Origin: Mycolicibacterium gilvum
Lineage (GTDB): Bacteria > Actinomycetota > Actinomycetes > Mycobacteriales > Mycobacteriaceae
Length of the DNA: 64,000 bases
NCBI RefSeq assembly: GCF_900454025.1
Contig: NZ_UGQM01000001.1
Span: forward strand, 1,922,001-1,986,000
Reading direction: 5' to 3'
The translations under genes were made by a program, and so were the position numbers. Numbering within the stretch: position 1 is the first letter of the stretch; each line of letters starts with the position of its first letter. The notes below the pieces were generated by a model. The model had not been told where the DNA came from, did no database searches, and worked only from the letters and a program-made list of their open reading frames with translations. Shown in pieces: positions 1-9,310 of this stretch.

Positions 1-1
1 T

Positions 2-505
2 CGGGCCGACGCCGGCGACATCCTGGGCGAGGCGCCGGGGCAGGGTTTCTTCCAGATGATGGACGGTGTCGAGGTCGGCCGGGTCAACGTCTCCGCGCGC
101 GCCTGCGGGGTCGGGATCCGGGCGTTCGAGCTGGCCGTGAAATATGCCCAGCAGCGCAGCACCTTCGGCAAACCCATCGCCGAGCATCAGGCGATCGCCT
201 TCCAGTTGGCCGAGATGGCAACCAAAGTCGAGGCGGCACATCTGATGATGGTCAACGCCGCGCGGCACAAGGACTCCGGCGAGCGGAACGACGTCGCGGC
301 GGGCATGGCGAAGTACTTCGCCAGCGAGGTCTGCGCCGAGGTGACCCAGCAGAGCTTCCGGATCCACGGCGGGTACGGGTACTCCAAGGAGTACGAGATC
401 GAGCGCCTGATGCGCGATGCACCCTTCCTGCTGATCGGTGAGGGCACCAGCGAGATCCAGAAGAACATCATCAGCAAGCGGTTGCTGGCGGACTACCGGG
501 TCTAG
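2..505 (+). CDS. Acyl-CoA dehydrogenase, C-terminal part (cut by window edge)
   Basis: The reading frame is open from base 2, so the gene begins before the window; 167 C-terminal residues are visible. They match the C-terminal helical domain of FAD-dependent acyl-CoA dehydrogenases, which form the alpha,beta double bond of acyl-CoAs. Visible signatures are RSTFGKPIAEHQAIAFQLAE, the FRIHGGYGYSKEYEIERLMR segment and IGEGTSEIQ, where the Glu of EGTSEIQ is the usual catalytic base of this class. The stop is 4 bases before a GntR regulator on the same strand, followed directly by a CaiB-type CoA transferase, so the three are probably cotranscribed. The substrate cannot be told. Confidence 0.93.
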   Translation, partial: RADAGDILGEAPGQGFFQMMDGVEVGRVNVSARACGVGIRAFELAVKYAQQRSTFGKPIAEHQAIAFQLAEMATKVEAAHLMMVNAARHKDSGERNDVAAGMAKYFASEVCAEVTQQSFRIHGGYGYSKEYEIERLMRDAPFLLIGEGTSEIQKNIISKRLLADYRV

Positions 506-509
506 GCCG

Positions 510-1178
510 GTGACCACCCCCGAATTCGCGGCCAGACCGCAGCTTGCCGAAGATGTCGCACGCTTCGTGCGGCGACGGATCTTCGACGGCACCTACCCCG
601 CGGGCCGGTACATCCGGCTCGAGCAGCTCGCGGCCGAACTGGGGATCAGCGTCACCCCCGTGCGGGAAGCGCTCTTCGGCCTGCGCGCCGAGGGGCTGCT
701 GACCCAGCAGCCGCGCCGCGGGTTCGTGGTGTCGCCGATCACCGAGCGCGACATCGCCGACGTCTCGGATGTGCAGGCCCACATCGGGGGAGTGCTCGCC
801 AGCAGGGCGGCCGAGCTCATCACCGACGAACAACTCGCCGAACTGGAGCGGATCCAGGACGAACTCGAGGCGGCCTACGACGCCGTCGACCACGAGGCGG
901 CGGTGCGCCTCAACCACGCGTTCCACCGCGGAGTGAACATCGCTGCAGGTTCACCGAAACTCGCGCAGCTGATGGGGCAGATCACCCGGTTCGCGCTGGA
1001 GTCCGTCTATCCCACGGTCGAAGGCTGGCCGGCGCATTCGATGAACGACCACCGCGTGCTCCTCGCCGCGCTCCGCAAGCGGGACGGCACGGCGGCCCGG
1101 GACGCGATGTCGGAGCATCTGTGCGCGGCGGCGGGCCCGCTGATCGACCACCTCACCACTCGCGGAGTGATCGGATGA
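510..1178 (+). CDS. GntR-family (FCD-type) transcriptional regulator
   Basis: 222-residue regulator. The N-terminal winged helix (about residues 8-75, with GISVTPVREALFGLRAEGLL and the wing PRRGFVVSP) is typical of FadR-subfamily GntR proteins. An all-helical FCD ligand-binding domain follows, with NHAFHRGV and NDHRVLLAALRKRDG supplying the metal/ligand His residues of that domain. The GTG at 510 is chosen because it lies just after the upstream stop; an ATG at 438 in the same frame would sit deep inside the acyl-CoA dehydrogenase gene. The stop overlaps the next start as ATGA. It probably controls its own acyl-CoA dehydrogenase/CoA-transferase operon in response to an acyl-CoA or organic acid. 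Confidence 0.88.
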   Translation: MTTPEFAARPQLAEDVARFVRRRIFDGTYPAGRYIRLEQLAAELGISVTPVREALFGLRAEGLLTQQPRRGFVVSPITERDIADVSDVQAHIGGVLASRAAELITDEQLAELERIQDELEAAYDAVDHEAAVRLNHAFHRGVNIAAGSPKLAQLMGQITRFALESVYPTVEGWPAHSMNDHRVLLAALRKRDGTAARDAMSEHLCAAAGPLIDHLTTRGVIG

Positions 1179-2362
1179 CAGGGGTCCTCGACGGCATCCG
1201 CGTGCTCGACTACGGGCGGTTCATCGCGGCTCCGTGGTGCTCGGCGCTGCTCGCCGACATGGGCGCCGACGTGATCCGCGTGGAGAAACGCGAAGGCGGG
1301 GAAGACCGCTGGGTCCAGTCGATCGCCGACAGTGGCGAGGGCGGCACGTTCCTGCAGTGCAACCGCAACAAGCGCTCGCTGACGCTGGACACCACCACCG
1401 CCGAGGGTCGGGAGGTCACCCGAAAACTGGTGGCCGGGGCCGACATCGTCGTCGCGAACATGCCGGCGGTCGGAATGCGCACCAGTGGACTGGATTACGA
1501 CACTTTGCGGACGATCAAACCCGACATCATCCTGGCCAGCGCGACGGCCTACGGGGAGGGCGGACCCTACAGCGACCGGATCGGGTTCGACGGTGCCGGG
1601 CAGGTGATGTCGGGGGCGGTGTACCGGCAGGGGCTGCCCGACCAGCCGATCCGCACGGTGGTCCCGTACGCGGACTTCGGCACCGCGTTGACGTTGACGA
1701 TCGGCGTGATGATGGCGCTGTACCACCGCGACCGCACCGGGGAGGGGCAGCACGTGGAGGGCGCGCTGCTGCCCACGGCGATGATGCTGTCGAATGCGTT
1801 CCTGATCGAACGTGACCTGCTGGGCACCGACAAACCGCGGATGGGTAACCAGGGCACGTCGGTGGCGCCGTGCGACCTGTACCGCACCTCCGACGACGGC
1901 TGGGTGCTGCTGCAGATCGCCGGTCCGTCGATGTTCAGACGGTGGTGCCGGCTGGTCGGGCGGCCCGAACTGTTCGACGACCCGCGCTTCGCCGACGACG
2001 ATCTGCGCTGGCAACACGGCGAGGAGCTCAACGGGATCATGGCGCAGTGGTGCGCCGACAAGACCAAGGCCGAGGTGCTCGAACTTCTGGAGGCTGCGAA
2101 ACTTCCTGCGGCGCCGATGCATTCGACGCAGGAGGTGCTGGAGGACCCGCACGTGCAGGCGATGGGTTACCTGAAGCGGGTGCCGTTCCCCGGCACGCCG
2201 AAGGACGTGCCGTTGATCGAGACACCGTTCCGGCTGTCGGCCACCCCCGGTGAGATCCGCCGACGGGCCCCGCTGCTCGGCGAGCACACCGACGAGATCC
2301 TGGAGGAGATCGGCTATTCCAGTGAGGCCGTTGTCGGCCTCCGTGACCGCGGGGTGGTGTGA
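1175..2362 (+). CDS. CaiB/BaiF-family CoA transferase
   Basis: 395 residues, the normal length for family III CoA transferases, which move CoA between carboxylic acids through an aspartyl-CoA thioester. The N-terminus (GIRVLDYGRFIAAPWCSALL, then GADVIRVE) and the Asp of YADFGTAL, at the place of the catalytic Asp, are typical. RDRTGEGQHVEGALL is the usual following segment. The ATG at 1175 overlaps the stop of the GntR gene, which indicates translational coupling; 18 further in-frame upstream codons inside that gene are rejected. It probably activates a free acid for the neighbouring acyl-CoA dehydrogenase. It meets the convergent ligase gene after 5 bases. Confidence 0.92.
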   Translation: MTGVLDGIRVLDYGRFIAAPWCSALLADMGADVIRVEKREGGEDRWVQSIADSGEGGTFLQCNRNKRSLTLDTTTAEGREVTRKLVAGADIVVANMPAVGMRTSGLDYDTLRTIKPDIILASATAYGEGGPYSDRIGFDGAGQVMSGAVYRQGLPDQPIRTVVPYADFGTALTLTIGVMMALYHRDRTGEGQHVEGALLPTAMMLSNAFLIERDLLGTDKPRMGNQGTSVAPCDLYRTSDDGWVLLQIAGPSMFRRWCRLVGRPELFDDPRFADDDLRWQHGEELNGIMAQWCADKTKAEVLELLEAAKLPAAPMHSTQEVLEDPHVQAMGYLKRVPFPGTPKDVPLIETPFRLSATPGEIRRRAPLLGEHTDEILEEIGYSSEAVVGLRDRGVV

Positions 2363-2367
2363 GCCGC

Positions 2368-3870
2368 TCAGTCCTGCAGGAGTTCTCGCAGCCGCGCGGT
2401 GTCGACCTTGCCCGTCGCACCCCGCGGAATCGCGGCCTCGTCCGGTAGCAGCGCCCACACGGACGGCACCTTGAAGCTGCTGAGCACCTCACGTGCCGCC
2501 CGGCGCAGCACGTCGACCGTCAGAGACGCGTCGCACACCACGGCCGCTCCGACCCGATTCCCTTCGGGCCCGGGCAGGTTGGTCACAGACGCGGCGCGGA
2601 CCCCGTCGACGGTGCGCAGCGCCTGCTCCACTTCGGCGGGGTAGACGGTGGCGCCGCGCACTTTGAACATGTCGTCGCAGCGGCCGTGGTAGAAGAGGAA
2701 CCCGTCGCTGTCGAGGTGCCCGAGATCCCCGGTGGGATAGAAGCCGTCGGGGGTGAACACGTTCTCCCGGGTACGCCGGCAGATGCCGCGCATGAGGTGC
2801 GGCCCGCGGATCTGGATCATCCCGGTCGCGCCGGCGGGGAGTTCCTCGCCGGTTCCGGGATCGGTGATCCGCACCTGCATGCCGTCGAACGGTGTGCCGC
2901 AGCTGCCCCACGCAGTCTCCGGCATGTCGGTGTCGGCCGGGTGGCCGCAGTACGGGCCGAAGGACTCGGTCATCCCGAACAGATTGGCCCGGGCGCCGGG
3001 GCGCGCGCGCAGGTTCGGCGGGAGCAGAGCTTCCAGGCTTCCGGGCCGCAGGTTCAGTTCGACGCCTGAGGCAGGTAGGTGTCGGGCCAGCGCCTCGGCC
3101 TGATCGGGCCAGCCCCGGAACAGTGTCACGCGCTCGGCGGTCAGCAGCCGCAGCGTCGAATCCGGTTGGCGGACAGCCTCGGTGACCAGGATCGCACCGG
3201 CGACCAGCGCCGAGAGCAGGCCGCCGCCGAACCCGCCGACCCAGAAGAACGGCATCGGTAGGTACAGGCGGGTCCGGTCGTCGATGCAGCGGGCGTCGAG
3301 ACCGGAGCGCACCGCGCCGATCGCGTTGCCGTGCGAATGAATCACCCCTTTGGGTGGTCCGCTGCTTCCCGAGGTGAACAGGATCGCCATCGGGTCGGCC
3401 GCGCGGACGCCGCGTGACATGGCGTCCGACACCGCCGCGGTCCCGGGACCGGGTCGGAGTCCGGTGATCTGGTCGGTCGTCCACACCGTGCTCAGGGCGG
3501 GCAGATCGGCGTCGAGGCGGTCCAGGTAGCGGTGCCCGCGGAACTCCTCGACCGCGATCAGATGCTGTACCGACGCCGTGCGCAACTGCGCGCTGAGTTC
3601 GGGCGGGGTCAACAGGGTACTCAGCGGCACGAGCACCGCACCGATCCGCATCAGTGCCAACGCTGTTCGTGCCCACTCGACACCGTTGGGCATCAGGAGG
3701 CCGACACGCGTGCCCTTGGCGATCCCGGATGCGACGAATGCGGCGCCGAGCTCCCGGGTGGCCGCGTCGAGTTCGCGGTGGGTGATCCGCTCGGCGGGAT
3801 CGACGACCGCCTCCGTGTCGGGGTGCCGTTCGGCCTGGGCGCGTAGCAGGGCGTCGACGGTGTCAGTCAT
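2368..3870 (-). CDS. AMP-dependent acyl-CoA ligase (FadD-like), last gene of a six-gene operon
   Basis: 500 residues, ANL superfamily: ATP-dependent acyl adenylation followed by CoA thioester formation. Motifs: the P-loop-like A3 motif ILFTSGSSGPPKGVIHSHGN near residue 170, NLFGMTESFG, the hinge region FYPTGDLGHLDSDGFLFYHG, and the C-terminal catalytic lysine in RGATGKVDTARL. The start overlaps the stop of the upstream ligase gene by 8 bases, and the whole run from 9261 down to 2368 is tightly packed. Three ligases and three crotonases under one GntR-facing promoter suggest activation of several related acids. The substrate is unknown. Confidence 0.92.
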   Translation of the reverse strand: MTDTVDALLRAQAERHPDTEAVVDPAERITHRELDAATRELGAAFVASGIAKGTRVGLLMPNGVEWARTALALMRIGAVLVPLSTLLTPPELSAQLRTASVQHLIAVEEFRGHRYLDRLDADLPALSTVWTTDQITGLRPGPGTAAVSDAMSRGVRAADPMAILFTSGSSGPPKGVIHSHGNAIGAVRSGLDARCIDDRTRLYLPMPFFWVGGFGGGLLSALVAGAILVTEAVRQPDSTLRLLTAERVTLFRGWPDQAEALARHLPASGVELNLRPGSLEALLPPNLRARPGARANLFGMTESFGPYCGHPADTDMPETAWGSCGTPFDGMQVRITDPGTGEELPAGATGMIQIRGPHLMRGICRRTRENVFTPDGFYPTGDLGHLDSDGFLFYHGRCDDMFKVRGATVYPAEVEQALRTVDGVRAASVTNLPGPEGNRVGAAVVCDASLTVDVLRRAAREVLSSFKVPSVWALLPDEAAIPRGATGKVDTARLRELLQD

Positions 3871-5410
3871 CGAAGAGTCTCCGAAGTGCGGGAAGATCGA
3901 TCTTGCCGCTGGACATCGTCGGAATCTCCGTGTGCCGCAGTGAAAGCACCCGCCGGGGGATCTTGTACGCCGAGACCTGCGTGCTGAGTGCCTCTTTCAC
4001 GGCCGGCTCATCGAACACGGTGCCGTTGTCCGTCGCGATGACGGCGGCGACGATCTGGCCGCGCTCGGGATCGGGAAGCCCGACGACGTGTACCGCGACG
4101 CCCGCGTCGACGGCCTGCAGCGCCGCGCTGAGCGCCTTCTCGACTTCGGCGGGCGCGACGTTGGCGCCTGCGGTCTTGATCATCGATCCGGCCCGGCCGA
4201 CGAAATAGAACACGCCGTCGTCGTCACGGCGGACCAGATCACCAGTGTGGAACCACCCGTCGGCATCGAAACACTCCTCGCGGCTGCGGCCGTAATACCT
4301 CTGCATCAGATGCGGTCCACGCAACAGGAGTTCGCCGACGGCGCCGTCGGTGTCGGAACCGGTGTCGGGGTCGACCACCCGTGCGTCGAAACCCGGCGCC
4401 AGGAATCCGTACGAGCCACGACGCGCCTCGGGCTGATCGGATTCGTCCCCGCTGAGCAGGACCACGCTGCCGGCCTCGGTCATGCCGAGCATGTTGTGCC
4501 GAAGCTCAGGGTCGGCCGGTCGAACGTCGGGAGCCATGATCGAGTACAGGTTGCCGCGTCGCATCGACGACAGGTCGCGCCGGGCGAAGCTGGGGTGGCG
4601 GGTGAGGTGGGTGATGCCCGCCACGAATCCGTTGGTCATTGTAGGCTTCTCGGCCTCGAGGAGATCGAGAGTTCGTCCGGCGTCGGAGGCGGTGCTGCAG
4701 ATCAGCGTCGAGCCCGCGACAAGGGTGGCGAGGAGTCCGAATGCGAACCCTCCGATCCAGAAGAACGGGGAGTTGCAGAACAGCCTGTCCTCGGCGGTGA
4801 GCCCGCGGATCTCGTTGAGTCCGCGCTGGTGCGCGAGCAACGAGGTGTGTGTGTGCACGACGCCTTTCGGGTCGCTGGTCGATCCCGACGTGTAGATGAT
4901 CGCCAGGACGTCGGATCCGTCGACATCCCCCTCCAGGGCGCTCACATCGGCCGCCCCGCCGCACTCGGCGTCGAAGACGACGTGGCGCAGCACCGGAACC
5001 TCGGCGGACAGCAGCGGTCCGTCGTCCAGCGGTACACCGACCGCCTCGCCGAGAGCCCTCACGTAGTCGTGGGTCCGGAACGCGCGCGTGGCCAGCAGCA
5101 CGCCGACGTCGCTGTCGCGCAGTTGCCGGCGCAACTCCACGGCCGTGCTGAACGTCGAGAACGGCACCACGACGGCACCGATTCTGGCCGCCGCGAGCAT
5201 CGCGACGACCCACTGTGCGCCGTTCGGATACAGAATCCCGACGTGGGACCCCTTGCCGACCCCGAGGGTGGTCAGACGCGCGGCCAGCACCGCCGACCGC
5301 TCGTCGGCCTCGGCGTAGGAGAGCCGTTCGTCGTCGCAGATGAGCAGCGGCTTGTCGCCGTGACGGCGCTGCGCGCGAAGAACTTCGGCGACGGTGCACG
5401 GATCGCTCAT
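3863..5410 (-). CDS. AMP-dependent acyl-CoA ligase (FadD-like)
   Basis: 515 residues, ANL superfamily. Motifs: IIYTSGSTSDPKGVVHTHTS (A3), HNMLGMTEAGSV, WFHTGDLVRRDDDGVFYFVG, and the A10 catalytic lysine in MSSGKIDLPALRRLF. The ATG at 5410 overlaps the stop of the preceding ligase (ATGA), so 125 further in-frame codons upstream, lying on that gene, are rejected as the N-terminus. It is a sister of the downstream ligase (2368-3870): both keep the FWIGGF/FWVGGFGGG segment after A3 and probably arose by duplication. Expected to activate a carboxylic acid for beta-oxidation. Confidence 0.92.
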   Translation of the reverse strand: MSDPCTVAEVLRAQRRHGDKPLLICDDERLSYAEADERSAVLAARLTTLGVGKGSHVGILYPNGAQWVVAMLAAARIGAVVVPFSTFSTAVELRRQLRDSDVGVLLATRAFRTHDYVRALGEAVGVPLDDGPLLSAEVPVLRHVVFDAECGGAADVSALEGDVDGSDVLAIIYTSGSTSDPKGVVHTHTSLLAHQRGLNEIRGLTAEDRLFCNSPFFWIGGFAFGLLATLVAGSTLICSTASDAGRTLDLLEAEKPTMTNGFVAGITHLTRHPSFARRDLSSMRRGNLYSIMAPDVRPADPELRHNMLGMTEAGSVVLLSGDESDQPEARRGSYGFLAPGFDARVVDPDTGSDTDGAVGELLLRGPHLMQRYYGRSREECFDADGWFHTGDLVRRDDDGVFYFVGRAGSMIKTAGANVAPAEVEKALSAALQAVDAGVAVHVVGLPDPERGQIVAAVIATDNGTVFDEPAVKEALSTQVSAYKIPRRVLSLRHTEIPTMSSGKIDLPALRRLFDD

Positions 5411-6852
5411 GGTTGCGCGAGGCGCGCCCGTACGGCGGTCAGATCTGGCTTGCCCGATGGGGTCCGAGGGATCGCATCGGTGAGGATCAGCGCGGTCGGG
5501 ATCTCGTACCGGGCCAGCCGGGTCTGCAGATAGGCCGACAGCTCCTCCGGTGACGCGGTCGCGCCGGGGCGCAATTCGACGAGGGCGACGGGGGTTTCGC
5601 CGAGGCGCGGATCGGGACGGCCCACCACCGCGGCTCCGGCGACCGCCGCGTGGGATTCCAGCGCGGACCTCACGTCGTCGGGCATCACCTTGAAGCCGCC
5701 GCGGATGATCGCCTGGTCGGCGCGCCCGAGGATCCACAGGAATCCGTCCTCGTCGATCCGGGCGACGTCGGTGGTCTGCATCCACTCGCCGGTGTCGGCG
5801 AGCTGGGCCGGGATCACCTCAAGCAGGCCCGGCTCTCCGGGCGGCACCGGGTCGCGGTTGTCGTCGACGACGCGTAGCCGGGCACCGGGGTTGGCGCGGC
5901 CGACGCTCCCGCGCTTGTCCTGCCAGTACTTCCGGTGGTCGGCCAGCGTCCAGCCCGCCACTCCGCCGCCGAATTCGGTGGCTGCGTACGAGGTGAGTAC
6001 CGGTATGCCGAATTTGGCGGTGAACGCCTCGGCGTCGTCGGCCGACAGCGGGGCCGTGCCCGAGGTGACGACGCGTACCCCGGCGAGGTCGTCGCGGGTC
6101 AGGTCGGAATGCAGCACCATGCGCAGTGCCGCGGGCACCAGGGATACCGCCGCCGGCCGATGCTCCCTGACGGCCTCGGCCCAACTGTGCAGTTCGAACT
6201 TGGGTAGCAGCACGAACGGCCGGGCCTCGGCTAGGCACAACAGGATCCGGAACACCCCGCCGACGTGCACGAGCGGGGAGTTGACGATGGCCACCCCCTG
6301 GCGGAGTTCCGTCGGGGACGGTGCGGTGTCGGGGTCGCGCCCCATGACGCTACGGGCGAGCATGTCGTAGGTGAGATCGACGCGTTTCGGGGGTCCGGTG
6401 GTGCCGCTGGTCAGCATCCGCACCGCGACCCCGGGACGGTGTTGCCCTTCGGAAGGGCTGCCGCCCGTGATCTCCGGCGTCGTGTCGATGTCGCCGAGGG
6501 CCATTGTGGTCGCCGTGGTGCCGGGTGCCAGCGACTCCAGGTCCTCGGCGAGTCCGATGAGCGTCGGCAGCTGCAGCGCCTCGATGTCCGCCCGGGTGCG
6601 CTCGTCGCCGCGGGACGGGTTGATGACGACCACCGTACCTCCGCCGGACAGCACCCCGAGTAGCGCTGCCACGTGGGAGGGCGTGTTGCGCAACATGATT
6701 CCGGCGGTGCCGGAGCCGACCACCGTGCTGACGTGGCGGGCGGACTCGGCGATCTGCCCCCACGTGACCCACCGCCGTTCGAACTGGATCGCCGGCGCCG
6801 ACGCATCCAGCGCCATGACCTCGGCGATCCGCCGCGACAGCGGATGCATCAC
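5407..6852 (-). CDS. AMP-dependent acyl-CoA ligase (FadD-like)
   Basis: 481 residues, somewhat short for an ANL ligase. A3 motif VRMLTSGTTGPPKRVDLTYD keeps the Lys but is followed by R-V-D rather than the usual G-V. Other motifs: TSYAATEFGGG, DVARIDEDGFLWILGRADQ and the A10 lysine in RTPSGKPDLTAVRARL. The start is GTG at 6852 (GTGA overlap with the stop of the upstream crotonase) or the adjacent ATG at 6849; sequence does not separate them. It is the fourth gene of the minus-strand operon. Confidence 0.9.
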   Translation of the reverse strand: MMHPLSRRIAEVMALDASAPAIQFERRWVTWGQIAESARHVSTVVGSGTAGIMLRNTPSHVAALLGVLSGGGTVVVINPSRGDERTRADIEALQLPTLIGLAEDLESLAPGTTATTMALGDIDTTPEITGGSPSEGQHRPGVAVRMLTSGTTGPPKRVDLTYDMLARSVMGRDPDTAPSPTELRQGVAIVNSPLVHVGGVFRILLCLAEARPFVLLPKFELHSWAEAVREHRPAAVSLVPAALRMVLHSDLTRDDLAGVRVVTSGTAPLSADDAEAFTAKFGIPVLTSYAATEFGGGVAGWTLADHRKYWQDKRGSVGRANPGARLRVVDDNRDPVPPGEPGLLEVIPAQLADTGEWMQTTDVARIDEDGFLWILGRADQAIIRGGFKVMPDDVRSALESHAAVAGAAVVGRPDPRLGETPVALVELRPGATASPEELSAYLQTRLARYEIPTALILTDAIPRTPSGKPDLTAVRARLAQP

Positions 6853-7628
6853 CGGATCCTCGGTGCGGTCTTGGGGATGGGACGTTCGGCGAGTTCGGCT
6901 TTGGCGATCGGGTTGCCCAGGCGGGTGTAGATCAGTCCCTGATCCATCGCCGCGCGGTAGGGCTTGTCCAGGGATTCCCAGATCGCCTTGACGGTGCCCT
7001 GGGTCGCGGTCGGCGGCTTGGCGGCGATGGCGGTCGCGATTTCGTGTGCCCGGGACCAGAGTTCGTCTTCGGGCACCACCTCAGTCACCAGGCCGATGCG
7101 CAGCGCGGTCTGCGCGCCGACGCGTTCGTCGTTGCCCATCAACGCCATCCGCAGGGTGTCTCCCAGACCGACCCGGCGCATCAACCCGATGGGCTCCAGG
7201 GCGGACACCAGGCCCGCGCTGACATGCGAGTCGAAGAACGTCGCGCCGTCCGAGCAGATCACCACGTCGGCCTCGTTGACGAAGTACAGCGCCCCGGCGG
7301 TGCACATGCCCTGGACCGCGCACACCACCGGCTTCCACATCTTCTGCCATTTCGGGCTGAGAAGCTCACCCGGATCTTCGTGGTTCCAGACGATGTCCGG
7401 TTGGCCGTAGCTGGATTTCACGTCGAGTCCGGCGCTGAACGCCCGGTCGCCAGCGGCCCGCAGCACGACGGCGTTGATGCTCTCGTCGCTCTTGACGAGA
7501 TGCCACGCGTCGCGCATCTCCCGGCACATCGCGCGGTTGAACGAATTGAGTGCCTCAGGGCGATTCAGCGTGATGGTCGCGACCCGGACATCGTGGTCGA
7601 GGTCGAGGTCGATCGTCTCGAACGTCAT
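6849..7628 (-). CDS. Crotonase-family protein (enoyl-CoA hydratase/isomerase-like)
   Basis: 259 residues with the crotonase fold: TLNRPEALNSFNRAM, the first oxyanion-hole loop RAFSAGLDVKSS, the second GMCTAGALYFVNEADVVICS, and the C-terminal trimerisation helices. The two glutamates that add water in true enoyl-CoA hydratases are absent: the GGxE position is occupied by AGALYF and the GxPE position by FFDSHVSAGL. It is therefore better read as a crotonase-fold isomerase, hydrolase or C-C lyase than as a proven hydratase. Start ATG 7628 overlaps the stop of the upstream crotonase; third gene of the operon. Confidence 0.88.
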   Translation of the reverse strand: MTFETIDLDLDHDVRVATITLNRPEALNSFNRAMCREMRDAWHLVKSDESINAVVLRAAGDRAFSAGLDVKSSYGQPDIVWNHEDPGELLSPKWQKMWKPVVCAVQGMCTAGALYFVNEADVVICSDGATFFDSHVSAGLVSALEPIGLMRRVGLGDTLRMALMGNDERVGAQTALRIGLVTEVVPEDELWSRAHEIATAIAAKPPTATQGTVKAIWESLDKPYRAAMDQGLIYTRLGNPIAKAELAERPIPKTAPRIR

Positions 7629-8440
7629 CGGCACTGCCAGTTCGGTGCGCGCTTCTCGACGAAGGCCAGTGGGCCCTCCTGGGCGTCCTCGGTGCGCACC
7701 ACCCGCTCGCGGAACGTCTCGGCGAGGATCTCGCCTTCGAGCAGCGGAAGGTCGAGTGTCTTGTGGATGGCCAGGCGGGTGCCGCGCACCGCCAGAGGCG
7801 CGTTCGAGTTCACGATGTCGGCGATCTCGTGCGCGCGTTCGAGAAGCGCGTCGTGGGGGACGACCTCGGTGATCATGCCGAGTTCGTAGGCGCGCTCGGC
7901 CGTCATCCGTTCGTGCTTGCCCATCAGTGCCATCCGCAGCGCGACCGACCGCGGTAGCGCACGGGCCAGTCGCACCATCTCGCGAGCAGCGACCAGCCCG
8001 ATGCTGACATGGGGATCGAAGAACGTGGCCTTGTCCGACGCGATCACGATGTCGCCGGTGGTGACCCAGTCCAGACCCGCCCCACAGCAGATGCCGTTGA
8101 TCGCGGCGAGGACGGGCTTGGCCATCCGCCGGAACGGGGGAGTGCCCTCCTGAGGCGCTTCCCACTGGTCGTAGGTGGACAGGTACGGCCGCTCGTAGAT
8201 CACCCGGCCGTCCTCGGGGATCTCCTTGACGTCCGCGCCGGTACAGAAGGCGCGTCCGTTGCCGGTGACGATCATCAGCCAGACGTCGTCGTCGTTCTCG
8301 GCTTCGTCATAGGCTGCGCGCAACTCGGAGACCATGTGCGGAGACAGCGCATTGAGCGCCTCGGGTCTGTTGAGCGTGATGGTGGCTTTGTGGCCATCGA
8401 CGTCGTAGGTGATGGTGTCGTAGCTCGGGGAGGAACTCAC
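7625..8440 (-). CDS. Crotonase-family protein (enoyl-CoA hydratase/isomerase-like)
   Basis: 271 residues, crotonase fold: TLNRPEALNALSPHMVSEL, oxyanion loop RAFCTGADVKEIPEDG, GICCGAGLDWVTTGDIVIAS, then FFDPHVSIGLVAAREMVRLA. As in the downstream gene, His and Asp replace the hydratase Glu pair, so the two are close paralogs; the C-terminus FVEKRAPNWQ is the usual crotonase ending. The GTG at 8440 is chosen because GAAAGAAGG lies just upstream and 165 further codons would cover the preceding gene. Second gene of the operon. Confidence 0.88.
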   Translation of the reverse strand: MSSSPSYDTITYDVDGHKATITLNRPEALNALSPHMVSELRAAYDEAENDDDVWLMIVTGNGRAFCTGADVKEIPEDGRVIYERPYLSTYDQWEAPQEGTPPFRRMAKPVLAAINGICCGAGLDWVTTGDIVIASDKATFFDPHVSIGLVAAREMVRLARALPRSVALRMALMGKHERMTAERAYELGMITEVVPHDALLERAHEIADIVNSNAPLAVRGTRLAIHKTLDLPLLEGEILAETFRERVVRTEDAQEGPLAFVEKRAPNWQCR

Positions 8441-8454
8441 GTGCCTTCTTTCGT

Positions 8455-9261
8455 CTATCTGCCTGTGAAACCGGGTGCCCGGCGGTCGCGGAACGCCGCC
8501 AGTCCTTCTTTGAAATCTGAGGTACGGCAGGCCAGTTCCAGATCCGACAGCTCGTGGTCCATCGACTGCGGCAGGGTGGCGTGCATGCCGTAGTGGATGG
8601 ACCGCTTCGCCAGTCCGATCGCGACGGTAGGCCCGGCGGCCAACCTGTGCACCAGATCCTCGGCGACGCCGGCGATCTCGTCCTGTGGGACGGCCTGATG
8701 GATCAGCCCCCAATCGGCGGCATCGGCGCCGGTGACCTTCTCGCCGAGTAGCAGCATGCGTTTGGCCCGTGCCACCCCGGCGAGGCGGGGAAGCAGCCAC
8801 GTCGCACCCGAGTCGGGACTGAACCCCCGGTCGATGAACGGCTCCCACAGGTTCGCCTCCGGCGTCGCGACGGTGAAGTCGGCCGCCAGTGCGAGGTTGG
8901 CGCCGAGGCCGACCGCCCAGCCGCGCACCGTGCACACCACCGGTAGCTGGATGGTCGCGAGGAGTTCGACGACGCGGTTGGCCTGGTGCGGCACGCGACG
9001 GAGCAGGTTGCCGGGGCGGGGTTTACCGCCACCGCTGTTGGCGGCCACCCAGTCGGAACCGGCACAGAAGTCCTTCCCTGCGCCCGTCAGGTGGATCGCG
9101 CGCAGTGAGTCGTCGGAGGCGGCTGCGGTCAGTGCGTCCACCAATGTGCCGATCATCGTGCGGCTCAACGAGTTCCGTCGTGAGGGTCGATCGAGGGTGA
9201 TGCGCAGGACGGCGTCGTCCCGGGTCAGTCGCACTGCGCCTGCGTCCGCGTCGTCGCGCAC
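8455..9261 (-). CDS. Crotonase-family protein (enoyl-CoA hydratase/isomerase-like), first gene of the operon
   Basis: 268 residues with a GTG start, crotonase fold: RITLDRPSRRNSLSRTMIG, oxyanion loop KDFCAGSDWVAANSGGG, GWAVGLGANLALAADFTVAT, LWEPFIDRGFSPDSGATWLL and C-terminal FRDRRAPGFTGR. The first hydratase Glu position is Asn (GANLALAAD) and Asp lies near the second, the pattern of isomerase-type members more than hydratases. It heads the six-gene operon and faces a GntR regulator across a 108-bp promoter region, the most likely control point. Confidence 0.88.
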   Translation of the reverse strand: MRDDADAGAVRLTRDDAVLRITLDRPSRRNSLSRTMIGTLVDALTAAASDDSLRAIHLTGAGKDFCAGSDWVAANSGGGKPRPGNLLRRVPHQANRVVELLATIQLPVVCTVRGWAVGLGANLALAADFTVATPEANLWEPFIDRGFSPDSGATWLLPRLAGVARAKRMLLLGEKVTGADAADWGLIHQAVPQDEIAGVAEDLVHRLAAGPTVAIGLAKRSIHYGMHATLPQSMDHELSDLELACRTSDFKEGLAAFRDRRAPGFTGR

Positions 9262-9310
9262 CGGGGCACCATCCTCTCGGGCTGCAGAAGGCCTATACAG
9301 ATAGCCATGC

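Noticed and set aside
1007-2458. A 483-codon minus-strand open frame across the CaiB gene
   Set aside because: Shadow of a well-supported CoA transferase, no recognisable motifs.
4088-5533. A 481-codon plus-strand open frame across a ligase gene
   Set aside because: Antisense to a gene with A3 and A10 motifs; composition typical of a shadow frame.
5411-5785. N-terminal extension of the ligase at 3863-5410
   Set aside because: The extra 125 codons lie entirely within the upstream ligase, give an Arg-rich sequence, and the ATGA overlap at 5407-5410 is a better start.
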